A stretch of DNA of 64,000 nucleotides from NCBI RefSeq assembly GCF_023101665.1, contig NZ_CP082161.1, positions 3,100,001-3,164,000 on the forward strand, written 5' to 3'. A program made the translations under genes and the position numbers. Source of the stretch: Bradyrhizobium sp. 195. Its GTDB lineage: Bacteria; Pseudomonadota; Alphaproteobacteria; Rhizobiales; Xanthobacteraceae. Of this stretch, positions 1-8,880 are shown piece after piece. The number at the start of each line of letters is the position of its first letter. Position 1 is the stretch's first letter. Below the pieces are notes generated by a model, which ran no database searches, was not told where the DNA came from, and saw nothing but the letters and a program-made list of their open reading frames with translations.

Positions 1-28
1 CCGCGCGGTCGAATGCAACATCGGTCAT
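1..28 (-). CDS. Possible 5' end of a leftward gene cut by the window edge
   Basis: An ATG on the minus strand at 28-26 opens a frame that stays open to the window edge (nine codons, beginning Met-Thr-Asp-Val). Nothing can be said about function. The upstream stretch 29-126 holds no other gene. It contains TTAA at 42-45 followed seven bases later by GTAA, a one-mismatch CtrA-like arrangement that may be chance. Confidence 0.3.
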
Positions 29-126
29 GTCTGGACGCCCCTTAACTTTAAAGTAAGGGTATTGTCCGCGATGGATTTGAAGGCCGGATGACAACCGCCG
101 CGTGAAAACCGTTTTCCCGCCAGTAT

Positions 127-1569
127 TCAGGCGGCGCGTGCGGACTTCTTCTGCAATGACGCAGCGATCTTCAAATCTTCGACAAAGCGCTGATATTCCA
201 GCACCTTCGCCTCCGGATCGGGCAGCCGCAGCAAGTAGGAGGGGTGCACCGTCACCAAAGCCTTGCGCCCGTCGGGAAGCTCTATGAGGCGGCCGCGGGT
301 CTTGCCGATCGGGGTGATCTTGCCGAACACGCTTTGCGCCGCGGTGGCACCCATCGCCACGATCAGATCGGGCTGAATTGCCGAAACTTCCCGCTCATAC
401 CATTGCCGGCAGGCCCGGATCTCCGGCGTATTCGGCTTCTGGTGCAGGCGAATTTTTCCGCGCGGCACGAATTTGAAGTGTTTGACCGCGTTGGTGACAT
501 AGACCTTCTTGCGGTCGACACCTGCCTCCTCCAGCGCACGGTCGAGCATCTGGCCGGCCGGGCCGACGAAGGGATGGCCGGCAAGGTCCTCCTTGTCGCC
601 GGGCTGCTCGCCGACCAGCATGATGTTGGCCGATTTCGGGCCTTCGCCGAACACGGTCTGGGTCGCGTCCTTGTAGAGATGGCAGGCGCGGCAATGCGCA
701 GCTTCCTCGCGAAGCGTTTCGAGATTGTCGGCAGTAAGCTTGCGTTTCATTGGAGCCTCCGGCCGCCTCTGAGGCTTGTGCGGATCGGTTGCGGCATTGG
801 CGATCATGGCGCCGGTCATGCGCTCGGCGTCCTCGATCAGAGGCTTAATGATCGAAGCCTCGGGCAGGTTCCTCCAGTATTTCTTTGGCATCTCGGCCTG
901 CATCGCCTTCACCTTGAGCCGGGCCGGATTGAAGATGCTGGCGTAGTAACGCCGCCAGGTTTCCTCGAGCCGATCTTCGCCCGGCGCTTCGCTTTTGCTG
1001 ACACCTGAGGTGAACGTGAGCGCATGGCCGTCCCAATGCGCGCACAAATCGGGCGTCAGGATCGACCAGGGCATGTCGGCAAAGCGCCTGGCGAAGAACG
1101 GCGCGGCGAGCTCGACGATGTGATGCTCCGGCTCGAACCAGGCGACGTAATGCGCCTCGCGTTCCCGGCCGATCTCGCGGAAGCGCACGAAGGCATGCAT
1201 CTTGTGCTCGTCGCGATAGACCGCTTTCGCCATGGCCGTGACCTGCGCGACATCAGGGTCGGTCGCGACCTCGATGAGATCGTGATTGTCCTTCAGCCGC
1301 CAGAGCAGGCGATAGAGGATCGCAAAGCGCTGGCGGTCGCGGTGCAGGATTGCGGCCTGGGCGAGTTCGACGAATTTTGCGGATACGCTGAAGGTGCCGT
1401 CGTTCACCTCGAGGATCGGAGACGGCGCGGGCGGCGCGAACAACTCGGCTTCGCCACCCTGCACGGCCCAGATGACATCGGTGGGCTTCACATGATGAAG
1501 CACGAGTGTCCGCGCGGCATTGCGCCAGCCGTCGAAATCGGTTTCGGTGTCGAGGGTGACGTACTGCAT
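127..1569 (-). CDS. DUF4130 (TIGR03915-type) / UdgX uracil-DNA binding fusion protein
   Basis: A 480-residue two-domain protein. Residues 1-255 match the TIGR03915/DUF4130 family, a DNA-metabolism protein of unknown activity that is linked to a radical SAM partner. Residues 278-475 are a UdgX-type uracil-DNA glycosylase domain with GEQPG at 320-324, a KIRLH loop at 372-376 and HPS at 442-444. In UdgX the loop histidine attacks the abasic sugar and leaves the protein covalently bound to DNA; His376 is the equivalent here. Cys293, Cys296 and Cys387 are candidate iron-sulfur ligands, and I do not see a fourth nearby cysteine. The start ATG shares one base with the stop of the radical SAM gene upstream, so the two are translationally coupled. 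The operon is probably SOS-controlled through the LexA box at 2887-2901. Confidence 0.88.
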   Translation of the reverse strand: MQYVTLDTETDFDGWRNAARTLVLHHVKPTDVIWAVQGGEAELFAPPAPSPILEVNDGTFSVSAKFVELAQAAILHRDRQRFAILYRLLWRLKDNHDLIEVATDPDVAQVTAMAKAVYRDEHKMHAFVRFREIGREREAHYVAWFEPEHHIVELAAPFFARRFADMPWSILTPDLCAHWDGHALTFTSGVSKSEAPGEDRLEETWRRYYASIFNPARLKVKAMQAEMPKKYWRNLPEASIIKPLIEDAERMTGAMIANAATDPHKPQRRPEAPMKRKLTADNLETLREEAAHCRACHLYKDATQTVFGEGPKSANIMLVGEQPGDKEDLAGHPFVGPAGQMLDRALEEAGVDRKKVYVTNAVKHFKFVPRGKIRLHQKPNTPEIRACRQWYEREVSAIQPDLIVAMGATAAQSVFGKITPIGKTRGRLIELPDGRKALVTVHPSYLLRLPDPEAKVLEYQRFVEDLKIAASLQKKSARAA

Positions 1570-2804
1570 CAGAAGCCAAACCCCAGTTGCGTTGCCTTCG
1601 GCTTGAACCGCTCGACCAGCCGCGCTTCGTCGAGACGATGCGGTGAGGGGCGGTGATCGCTGAGGACGATGAACGGCAGCGCCTTGTTGCGGGGGACGTG
1701 CAGCCGTGCGAGATCGGTGAGGCGGATCGTGGTGGTGCGGCGTGTCGCGATGATGCGTTCAACCGTCCTGGTGCCGAAGCCCGGCACGCGCAGAAGCTCC
1801 TCGCGGCTGGCGCGGTTGACGTCGAGCGGGAAGCGGTCGCGATGACGCAGCGCCCAGGCCAGCTTGGGATCGATGTCGAGCGGCAGCATGGCGCTGTCGT
1901 CGACGATCTCCGCAACGTCGAAGCCGTAGAACCGCATCAGCCAGTCGGCCTGGTAGAGCCGATGCTCGCGCAGCAAGGGCGGCTGTACCAGAGGCAAAGC
2001 GCGGCTCGCGTCAGGGATCGGGCTGAAGGCGGAATAGTAGACGCGCCGGAGCCGGTAGGCGCCGTAGAGATTGGCGCTGGTGTGGAGAATGGTATGGTCG
2101 GAGGCCGCGTCGGCGCCGACGATCATCTGTGTGCTTTGTCCGGCGGGTGCGAAGCGTTGCCGCTTTACTTTCGTTTTCGCGTTGCGGTCTTCCTCGGCTT
2201 CGTCGAGCTTCAGCCGCAACCGGCCCATGGTGCGGCGGATCGCACGCACGTCCTTTTCCGGCGCGAATTGCTGCAGGCTGGTTTCCTCGGGCATCTCGAT
2301 GTTGATGGAGAGACGATCGGCATATTTGCCGGCTTCCGCGATCAGTGTGTCGTCAGCCTCGGGAATGGTCTTCAGATGAATGTAGCCGCGGAAGTGATGC
2401 TCCTCGCGCAATTTGCGCGCGACGCTGACCACCTGCTCCATGGTGTAGTCGGGGCTGCGGATGATGCCGGAGGAGAGGAACAGCCCTTCGATGTAATTGC
2501 GACGGTAGAAGTCGAGCGTCAGCTTGACCAGTTCGTCGATGGTGAAGCGGGCGCGCGCCACGTTCGAGGAGGCGCGGTTGACGCAATAGAGGCAATCGTA
2601 ATTGCAGGCGTTGGTCAGCAGCACCTTGAGCAGGGAGATGCAGCGTCCGTCGGGCGCGTAGGAATGACAAATTCCCATGCCGGGCGCGGTCGAGCCCATG
2701 CCCTTGCCGTCGCTGGAATCCCGCTTTTCCGTGCCGCTGGAGGCGCAGGACGCGTCGTACTTGGCGGCGTCCGCGAGAATTTCCAGCTTGCGTTGTACGT
2801 CCAT
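1569..2804 (-). CDS. Putative DNA modification/repair radical SAM protein (TIGR03916-type)
   Basis: A 411-residue radical SAM enzyme. The iron-sulfur motif CNYDCLYC lies at residues 67-74. An N-terminal cysteine-containing segment precedes it, as in the TIGR03916 family. The C-terminus holds a helix-hairpin-helix segment (VPGFGTRTVERI) that suggests DNA contact. The start at 2804 gives the family's usual beginning, Met-Asp-Val-Gln; the frame is open further upstream, but that part runs through the LexA site and into imuA. It forms an operon with the DUF4130-UdgX gene, the known partner of this family. The reaction and substrate are unknown; a role in DNA damage processing is inferred from the partner and the operator. 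Confidence 0.87.
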   Translation of the reverse strand: MDVQRKLEILADAAKYDASCASSGTEKRDSSDGKGMGSTAPGMGICHSYAPDGRCISLLKVLLTNACNYDCLYCVNRASSNVARARFTIDELVKLTLDFYRRNYIEGLFLSSGIIRSPDYTMEQVVSVARKLREEHHFRGYIHLKTIPEADDTLIAEAGKYADRLSINIEMPEETSLQQFAPEKDVRAIRRTMGRLRLKLDEAEEDRNAKTKVKRQRFAPAGQSTQMIVGADAASDHTILHTSANLYGAYRLRRVYYSAFSPIPDASRALPLVQPPLLREHRLYQADWLMRFYGFDVAEIVDDSAMLPLDIDPKLAWALRHRDRFPLDVNRASREELLRVPGFGTRTVERIIATRRTTTIRLTDLARLHVPRNKALPFIVLSDHRPSPHRLDEARLVERFKPKATQLGFGF

Positions 2805-2886
2805 GTTGGAATCCCTTTGATTCAACTCATGAATCCCTAGGCGCGCCAATTTGATTGACTCTTCTGGCGCCGTTAGCTTTATATTA

Positions 2887-2901
2887 GAACATATCATGAA
2901 C
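2887..2901. promoter_or_regulatory. LexA (SOS) operator shared by two divergent operons
   Basis: GAAC-N7-GAAC, which reads GTTC-N7-GTTC on the other strand, is the alphaproteobacterial LexA box with both half-sites perfect. It lies 64 bp before imuA and 82 bp before the radical SAM gene, in the only intergenic space between the divergent operons. One bound LexA dimer could therefore repress both sides. Confidence 0.85.
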
Positions 2902-2965
2902 AAATGAGCCAGCCGCTGGTTCTTCTTTTGAAGACCACGGCCCCAATTTCTGAGGAGCGGCGAGC

Positions 2966-3754
2966 ATGAGCGGCGCACGTAGCAGCGCGCTTGCGATCCT
3001 GCGCGGCCAGATCGAGCGCATCGAGACGGCGGAGGTCGTGCATCAGTATGATCGCGTCGCACTCGGCCACGGCGAGGTCGACACCGCCCTGAAGGGCGGG
3101 CTCGCGCGCGCGGCGATCCACGAGGTGTTTTGCGAGGGGCGGCAGGGGACGGCCGCAACGGGGTTTGTCATGGGGCTTGCGAGCCGCGTGACGGCACGCA
3201 AGCCGCTGCTGTGGGTGCGGCAGGATTTCTCGGAAGTGGAGACGGGCGCGCTGTCGATGAGCGGGCTCGCCGAGCTCGGCCTCGATCCGCGCCGCGTGGT
3301 GATGGTGCGCGCGGCCGACGTGGAGAGCGCGCTGCGCACCTCGGCCGACGCGCTTGCTTGCGATGCATTGGGCGCCGTCGTCCTCGAGCTCTGGGGCGAG
3401 ACCAGGCAGTTCGATCTCGTGGCGAGCCGCAAGCTGACGCTGGCCGCGCAAGGCTCCGGCGTCACCGGCCTGATGCTGCGCATGGCCGCGCAGCCTTTGC
3501 CGTCGACCGCGGAGACGCGATGGATGCTGCGCGCGGCGCATTCGCCGCCAAGCCCGGGGTGGAGCATCTGGGGCGCGCCGCGCTTCGATGCCGAGCTGTT
3601 GCGCAATCGTCATGGCCCGTGCGGCCGGTGGATCATGGAATGGAAATGTGATGAGTGCCAGTTCAGTGAGCCGTCGACGTATTCTCAGCCTGTGGCTGCC
3701 GCGCCTGCCTATCGACCGGATCCAGCGGTTCCTTGGCAGCGCCGGACTGGGTAA
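2966..3754 (+). CDS. imuA: ImuA, SOS mutasome accessory protein
   Basis: A 262-residue RecA-fold-like protein of the ImuA family, which acts with ImuB and DnaE2 in error-prone translesion synthesis after DNA damage. The central region (HEVFCEG, LWVRQDF, GLAELGLDPRRVVMVRA) is typical of alphaproteobacterial ImuA. It is the first gene of the operon, 64 bp after the LexA box. The ATG is preceded by GAGGAGCGG, a good ribosome site. Its last 104 bases overlap imuB in another frame. Confidence 0.92.
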   Translation: MSGARSSALAILRGQIERIETAEVVHQYDRVALGHGEVDTALKGGLARAAIHEVFCEGRQGTAATGFVMGLASRVTARKPLLWVRQDFSEVETGALSMSGLAELGLDPRRVVMVRAADVESALRTSADALACDALGAVVLELWGETRQFDLVASRKLTLAAQGSGVTGLMLRMAAQPLPSTAETRWMLRAAHSPPSPGWSIWGAPRFDAELLRNRHGPCGRWIMEWKCDECQFSEPSTYSQPVAAAPAYRPDPAVPWQRRTG

Positions 3755-5243
3755 ATCCACTCATCCGAGCATCGTCGTCATCAAGGACAACAATGCGCTG
3801 GTGATCCATGCGTTGGACGAGGCCGCCGAGCGCCTCGGCCTGTACATCGGCCAGCCTCTGGCCAATGCGCGGGCGATGTGTCCGGATCTAAAAGTGTTCG
3901 ATGCCGATACCGTCGCCGATGCGAAGACGCTCAGCGATATCGCCGATTGGTGCGACCGCTTCACGCCGCTGGTGGCGCTCGATCCGCCGCACGGGTTGTT
4001 CCTCGATATCACCGGCTGCGCACATCTGTTCGGCGGCGAGGCTGCGCTGCTAACGACGCTGGTTCGTGCGCTTGCCCGCCAGGGCTTTGCCGTCGGCGCG
4101 GCGATCGCCGGCACGTCGGTCTGTGCGCGTACGCTGACGCGGCAGGCATCTAGCAGCATCGTCCCCGATGGCGGAGAGGCGGCGGCGATCGACCGGTTTC
4201 CGGTGTCTGCGCTCGGCGCGGGCGAGGCCATCACCACCGGCCTGCGCCGCGCCGGCCTGAAGACCATCGGGGACGTCGCCGCGCGCTCGCCGGGCGAAAT
4301 CACGGCGCGGTTCGGCGCGCGGTTCTCCACACTGCTCGCCCATGCGCTGGGGCAGGGCGATGCCCCGATCAATCCGCGCAAGCCGCTGCCCGATTACATT
4401 GTGGAGAAGCGCTTTGCCGAGCCGATCGCAACCGACACCACGATCGCGATGACGCTGTCGCGGCTCGCCGACACGTTGATCGCCTCCATGGAGAAACAAG
4501 GCAAGGGCGCGCGCCGGCTCGAGGCGGCGTTCTTCCGTACCGACGGCGTGGTGCGCACGATCATGGTCGAGACCGGTCGTCCGGTGACGCGAAGCGCGGT
4601 GATCGACCGCCTGTTCCGCGAGCGCCTCGATGCGCTCGCAGATCCCCTCGATCCCGGCTTCGGCTTCGATATGGTGCGGCTGTCGGCGAGCCGCACCGAG
4701 ATCGTGGTGCAGGAGCAGCGCGATCTCGACGCCCATGTCCACGACAATGACGAGCTTGCCGCGTTGATCGATCGCATCGCCGCCCGTATCGGCGGAAAGC
4801 GCGTCGTCGTGCACCTGCCGCAGGATACCCATATCCCCGAATGTGCGGCGATGGCCGCGCCGGCGCAGCATCATCTCGCTGCCGCCATGCAGGCCGAATG
4901 GCCCGCACGTGTCGAGAGCGAGCCGCCGCTGCGTCCCTTGCGGCTGTTCGACAAGCCGGAGCCGATCAAGGTGCCGTTCGCGAGCGTGCCCGACGGGCCG
5001 CCGCATCAATTCACCTGGCGCCGCGCGTTGCATGCGGTGGTGCGGGTGGAAGGGCCCGAGCGCATCGCAATGGAATGGTGGCGGCAGGACGGCAAGCAGC
5101 TGACCAGGGATTATTTCCGCATCGAGGATGCCGAAGGCCTGCGCTTCTGGATTTTTCGCGACGGTCTTTACGAGGGGGAGTGCTTCGATGCCGAGGGCAA
5201 GCCCACCCCTCCGGGCTGGTATGTGCACGGTCTCTTCGCATGA
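3651..5243 (+). CDS. imuB: ImuB, catalytically inactive Y-family polymerase-like protein
   Basis: A 530-residue Y-family polymerase homologue. The start chosen gives Met-Ser-Ala-Ser-Ser-Val followed by the family opening RRRILSLWLPRLP. Where active Y polymerases have a catalytic aspartate near the N-terminus, this protein has LSLWLPRLP, as expected for ImuB, which serves as a scaffold bridging the beta clamp, ImuA and DnaE2. Its C-terminus (GLYEGECFDAEGKP, then WYVHGLFA) is typical. The stop overlaps the dnaE2 start in an ATGA arrangement. The frame also opens earlier, at 3588, but that would deepen the overlap with imuA. Confidence 0.92.
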   Translation: MSASSVSRRRILSLWLPRLPIDRIQRFLGSAGLGKSTHPSIVVIKDNNALVIHALDEAAERLGLYIGQPLANARAMCPDLKVFDADTVADAKTLSDIADWCDRFTPLVALDPPHGLFLDITGCAHLFGGEAALLTTLVRALARQGFAVGAAIAGTSVCARTLTRQASSSIVPDGGEAAAIDRFPVSALGAGEAITTGLRRAGLKTIGDVAARSPGEITARFGARFSTLLAHALGQGDAPINPRKPLPDYIVEKRFAEPIATDTTIAMTLSRLADTLIASMEKQGKGARRLEAAFFRTDGVVRTIMVETGRPVTRSAVIDRLFRERLDALADPLDPGFGFDMVRLSASRTEIVVQEQRDLDAHVHDNDELAALIDRIAARIGGKRVVVHLPQDTHIPECAAMAAPAQHHLAAAMQAEWPARVESEPPLRPLRLFDKPEPIKVPFASVPDGPPHQFTWRRALHAVVRVEGPERIAMEWWRQDGKQLTRDYFRIEDAEGLRFWIFRDGLYEGECFDAEGKPTPPGWYVHGLFA

Positions 5244-8200
5244 ACACATCAGCTTATGCCGAGATCGGCATCACCACCAACTTCTCTTTCCTGCGCGGCG
5301 GTTCGGATCCACGCGCCTATGTGCATCAGGCGAGCAAGCTCGGCCTTCCCGCGATCGGCATCGCCGATCACAACACGCTGGCCGGCGTGGTGCGGGCCTG
5401 GAATGAGCTCGACAATGACGAGGTGGTGCACAAGCCGAAGCTCCTGATCGGCGCACGCATCGTCTTCGTCGACGGCACCCCCGACATTTTCGTCTATCCG
5501 CGCGACCGTGCGGCCTATGGCCGGCTCTGTCAGCTCCTCACCCGGGGCAAGCGCGGCGACGACATCACGCGCATCGAGAAGGGTGAGTGCCGTCTCACCT
5601 TCGCCGATCTTCTGGAGTTTTCCGAAGGCCAGCTCCTGGTCCTGACGCTGCCGCATCGCTTCGAGCCGGCGCAGGCCCTGGATGTCCTTGCCAAGCTGAA
5701 GGCGAGCCGCGCCGAGGGCGTGTGGCTGGCGGCGAGCCTGATCTATCGCGGTGATGACCGGCGCCGCCTGGCGGGGCTCGATGATCTCGCGGCAAAGGCA
5801 AAAGTGCCGCTGCTCGCGACCAACGAGGTGCTTTATCATCATCCCGCGCGCCGTCCGCTTCAGGACGTGCTGACCTGTATCCGGGAAAAGACCACGATCG
5901 AGGCGGTCGGACGGAAGCTGGTATCCAATGCCGAACGGTTCTTGAAGACGCCGCGGGAGATGGCCCGGCTGTTCCGCGATTTCCCTGAAGCGATCGCGGA
6001 GACCATGCGCTTTGCGGGCAAGATCGACTTCTCGCTCGACCAGCTCAAATACCAATATCCGGACGAGCCGGTGCCGCCGGGAAAGACCGCCCAAGGGCAT
6101 CTGGAGGATTTGACCTGGGCGGGCGTCGACAAGTATTTCGGCGGCGAGATCGACGACAAGCTGCGCGCGACGCTCAAGAAGGAGCTCGCGCTGATCGCCG
6201 AGCTGAAATACGCGCACTATTTCCTCACCGTGCATGACATCGTGCACTATGCGCGCAGCCAGAACATTTTGTGCCAGGGGCGGGGATCGGCGGCGAATTC
6301 GGCCGTGTGCTACGTGCTCGGCATCACCTCGGTCGATCCGACCAAGGTCGATCTGTTGTTCGAGCGCTTCATCTCCAAGGAGCGGCTGGAGCCGCCCGAT
6401 ATCGACGTCGATTTCGAGCATTCGCGGCGCGAGGAGGTGATGCAATATGTCTATCGCCGCTACGGCCGTCACCGCGCCGCGATCATCGCCACCGTCATCC
6501 ATTATCGCCCGCGCAGCGCCATCCGCGACGTCGGCAAGGCGCTGGGCCTGACCGAGGACGTCACCGCCGCGCTCGCCGACACCGTCTGGGGAAGCTGGGG
6601 CAAGGGCCTCAACGACATGCAGGTCAGGCAGGCCGGCCTCGATCCCAACAATCCCATGATCAACCTCGCTGTCGAGCTTGCGACCGAGTTGATCGAATTC
6701 CCCCGCCATCTCTCCCAGCATGTCGGCGGCTATGTGCTGACGCAGGACCGGCTCGACACCTATGTTCCCATTGGCAACGCCGCGATGGACGACCGCACCT
6801 TCATCGAATGGGACAAGGACGACGTCGACGCGCTTCATATGATGAAGGTCGACGTGCTCGCGCTGGGCATGCTGACCTGCATCCGGAAATGTTTTGATCT
6901 GATCGCGGACCACAAGGGCGAGCGTTTCGTGCTGGCGAGCGTTCCTCAGGACGATCCCGAGGTTTACGACATGCTGTGTGCCGGGGAGTCGCTCGGTGTC
7001 TTCCAGGTCGAGAGCCGCGCCCAAATGAACATGCTGCCGCGGCTGAAACCGCGGACCTTCTACGATCTCGTCATCGAAGTCGCGATCGTGCGGCCGGGGC
7101 CGATCCAGGGCGACATGGTGCATCCGTATTTGCGGCGGCGGAATGGTCTGGAGGAGGTTCGTTATCCCTCGCCATCGCCCGAGCATGGCCCTGCAGACGA
7201 ACTCTACAAGGTGCTGCACAAGACGAAAGGCGTACCCCTGTTCCAGGAGCAGGCGATGCGAATTGCCATCGAGGCAGCAAAATTCACCTCCGAGGAAGCC
7301 AACGGCCTGCGCCGCTCGATGGCGACCTTCCGCAATGTCGGCACTATCGGCCAATACGAGGAGAAGCTGATCGGCAACATGGTAGCGCGCGGCTACGATG
7401 CCAACTTCGCCAGGAGCTGCTTCGACCAGATCAAGGGGTTTGGCTCCTACGGCTTTCCGGAGAGCCATGCCGCAAGCTTCGCGCAGCTCGTCTACATCTC
7501 GTCATGGCTGAAGTATCATCACCCCGATGCCTTCTGCTGCGGGCTCCTCAACTCGCAGCCCATGGGCTTTTACGCGCCGGCGCAGATCGTCGGCGATGCC
7601 CGTAAGAACGGCGTCGAGATTCGCGACATCGACGTGTCCTACAGCTTTGCGCAGAACACGCTGGAGAGTACTGAAGGAAAATGCTGCGCCGTCCGCCTGG
7701 GTTTCCGCCAGATCGACGGTTTCCATTGGCTGGATGAAGATGAGGAGCGGCTGAAGCGCTCCCAGCCGTCATTCCGGGGCGCGCGTAGCGCGAGCCCGGA
7801 ATCCATCGGGCCGCATGCGCTTGGCGGAATGGATTCCGGGTTCGACGCTGACGCGTGGCCCCGGAATGACAATGCGGAGAAATCACAAGACTGGGCCGAC
7901 CGCATCGTCGCTGCCCGCAACCGCCGACCCTTCACCTCGCTCGAGGATTTCGCTCGCGATACCGGCCTGCCCAAGCGCGCGCTGATCCTGCTGGCGGATG
8001 CCGACGCGTTTCGCTCGCTCAGTCTCGACCGCCGCGAAGCACTGTGGCAGGTGCGGCGGCTGCCCGACGACGTGCCGCTGCCGCTGTTCGAGACGGCGAC
8101 CGCCCGCGAGCAGCCGGATGAGCATGCAAAGCCGCTGCCGCTGATGCCGCCCGCCGAGCAGGTGGTCGCGGACTACCAGACCATCCGGCTCTCGCTCAAG

Positions 8201-8701
8201 GGCCATCCGATGGAATTTTTACGCGAGATGTTTTCGCGCGAGCGGGTGGTGGCCTGCAAGGCCATCAGCCATGAGAACGAGCGGCGCCGCGTCCGCTGCG
8301 CCGGCGTGGTGCTGGTGCGGCAACGACCGGGCAGCGCCAGCGGCGTCGTATTCATGACGCTGGAGGACGAAACCGGCATCGCCAATGTCGTGGTGTGGCC
8401 CAAGATCATGGAGCAGTACCGTAAGGAGGTGATGGGCGCGCGCCTCATCCTGGTCGAGGGCTATATCCAGAGCAGCCCCGAGAAGGTGACACATCTCATC
8501 GCCCAGCGCATGGTCGACCGCTCACACGATCTGGTCGGATTGGCCAACGATGCCCTGGGCCGCAAGCATCCGGTGCCGGCAGGCGCCACATTGGTCGAGC
8601 CCTTCAACGAAGACCCTCGCGCGCTCGCGGACATGCCAGCGCAGAAACTCCGCCACCCCCGCAACGTCCGCATCCTGCCGCCGTCGCGGGATTTTCATTG
8701 A
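5240..8701 (+). CDS. dnaE2: DnaE2 error-prone DNA polymerase III alpha-type subunit
   Basis: A 1153-residue C-family polymerase that carries out the mutagenic synthesis step of the ImuA-ImuB-DnaE2 mutasome. An N-terminal PHP domain (EIGITTNFSFLRGG, residues 8-21) is followed by the polymerase core with PDIDVDF; Asp387 and Asp389 match the paired catalytic aspartates, and Asp538 in KVDVLALG is the likely third. Helix-hairpin-helix and OB-fold parts follow (NVVVWPKIMEQY). The protein is longer than typical DnaE2 because residues about 843-877 are encoded by a palindromic repeat element (7768-7870), placed between the polymerase core and the helix-hairpin-helix region. The frame remains open through it. 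Start and imuB stop overlap by four bases. Confidence 0.95.
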   Translation: MNTSAYAEIGITTNFSFLRGGSDPRAYVHQASKLGLPAIGIADHNTLAGVVRAWNELDNDEVVHKPKLLIGARIVFVDGTPDIFVYPRDRAAYGRLCQLLTRGKRGDDITRIEKGECRLTFADLLEFSEGQLLVLTLPHRFEPAQALDVLAKLKASRAEGVWLAASLIYRGDDRRRLAGLDDLAAKAKVPLLATNEVLYHHPARRPLQDVLTCIREKTTIEAVGRKLVSNAERFLKTPREMARLFRDFPEAIAETMRFAGKIDFSLDQLKYQYPDEPVPPGKTAQGHLEDLTWAGVDKYFGGEIDDKLRATLKKELALIAELKYAHYFLTVHDIVHYARSQNILCQGRGSAANSAVCYVLGITSVDPTKVDLLFERFISKERLEPPDIDVDFEHSRREEVMQYVYRRYGRHRAAIIATVIHYRPRSAIRDVGKALGLTEDVTAALADTVWGSWGKGLNDMQVRQAGLDPNNPMINLAVELATELIEFPRHLSQHVGGYVLTQDRLDTYVPIGNAAMDDRTFIEWDKDDVDALHMMKVDVLALGMLTCIRKCFDLIADHKGERFVLASVPQDDPEVYDMLCAGESLGVFQVESRAQMNMLPRLKPRTFYDLVIEVAIVRPGPIQGDMVHPYLRRRNGLEEVRYPSPSPEHGPADELYKVLHKTKGVPLFQEQAMRIAIEAAKFTSEEANGLRRSMATFRNVGTIGQYEEKLIGNMVARGYDANFARSCFDQIKGFGSYGFPESHAASFAQLVYISSWLKYHHPDAFCCGLLNSQPMGFYAPAQIVGDARKNGVEIRDIDVSYSFAQNTLESTEGKCCAVRLGFRQIDGFHWLDEDEERLKRSQPSFRGARSASPESIGPHALGGMDSGFDADAWPRNDNAEKSQDWADRIVAARNRRPFTSLEDFARDTGLPKRALILLADADAFRSLSLDRREALWQVRRLPDDVPLPLFETATAREQPDEHAKPLPLMPPAEQVVADYQTIRLSLKGHPMEFLREMFSRERVVACKAISHENERRRVRCAGVVLVRQRPGSASGVVFMTLEDETGIANVVVWPKIMEQYRKEVMGARLILVEGYIQSSPEKVTHLIAQRMVDRSHDLVGLANDALGRKHPVPAGATLVEPFNEDPRALADMPAQKLRHPRNVRILPPSRDFH
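7768..7870. repeat. Double palindromic element inserted in the dnaE2 reading frame
   Basis: The 103-bp segment has perfect 13-bp terminal inverted repeats (GTCATTCCGGGGC at 7768-7780 and its complement at 7858-7870) and a perfect 12-bp inner inverted repeat (CCCGGAATCCAT at 7795-7806 and its complement at 7829-7840). It looks like an intergenic palindromic element of the kind found in this genus, but here it is read through as about 34 residues of DnaE2 without a stop. Confidence 0.85.
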
Positions 8702-8726
8702 GTGGATTCCCGCCGACAATCTCTCA

Positions 8727-8857
8727 CCGTCACCCTGAGGTGGCCGCTTCTTCAGCGGCCCTCGAAGGGCGACGGCCCCGCTGCATCCGGGCCGCTCATC
8801 CTTCGAGGCTCCTCATGAGACGCTGCGCGTCCCATGCCTCGCACCTCAGGATGACGG
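8727..8857. repeat. Intergenic palindromic repeat, family A (GTCAYCCTGAGG type)
   Basis: The ends are inverted repeats: CCGTCACCCTGAGGTG at 8727-8742 and CACCTCAGGATGACGG at 8842-8857, matching at 15 of 16 positions. A strong inner hairpin, GGCCGCTTC then AGCGGCC, lies at 8742-8760. It is almost identical at its left end to the copy at 44648-44777. It sits between the convergent ends of dnaE2 and the SDR gene and could act as a terminator for both. Confidence 0.8.
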
Positions 8858-8880
8858 GGTGAGATGCGATTGCGGCCCCC

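Noticed and set aside
2870..2886. A TTAG-N7-TTAG pattern near the LexA box, as a CtrA site
   Set aside because: Both half-sites carry a mismatch and the LexA box explains the region better.
5249..7468. A 739-codon open frame on the minus strand opposite dnaE2
   Set aside because: It is a shadow of dnaE2 in GC-rich DNA, with no recognisable domain and no ribosome site.
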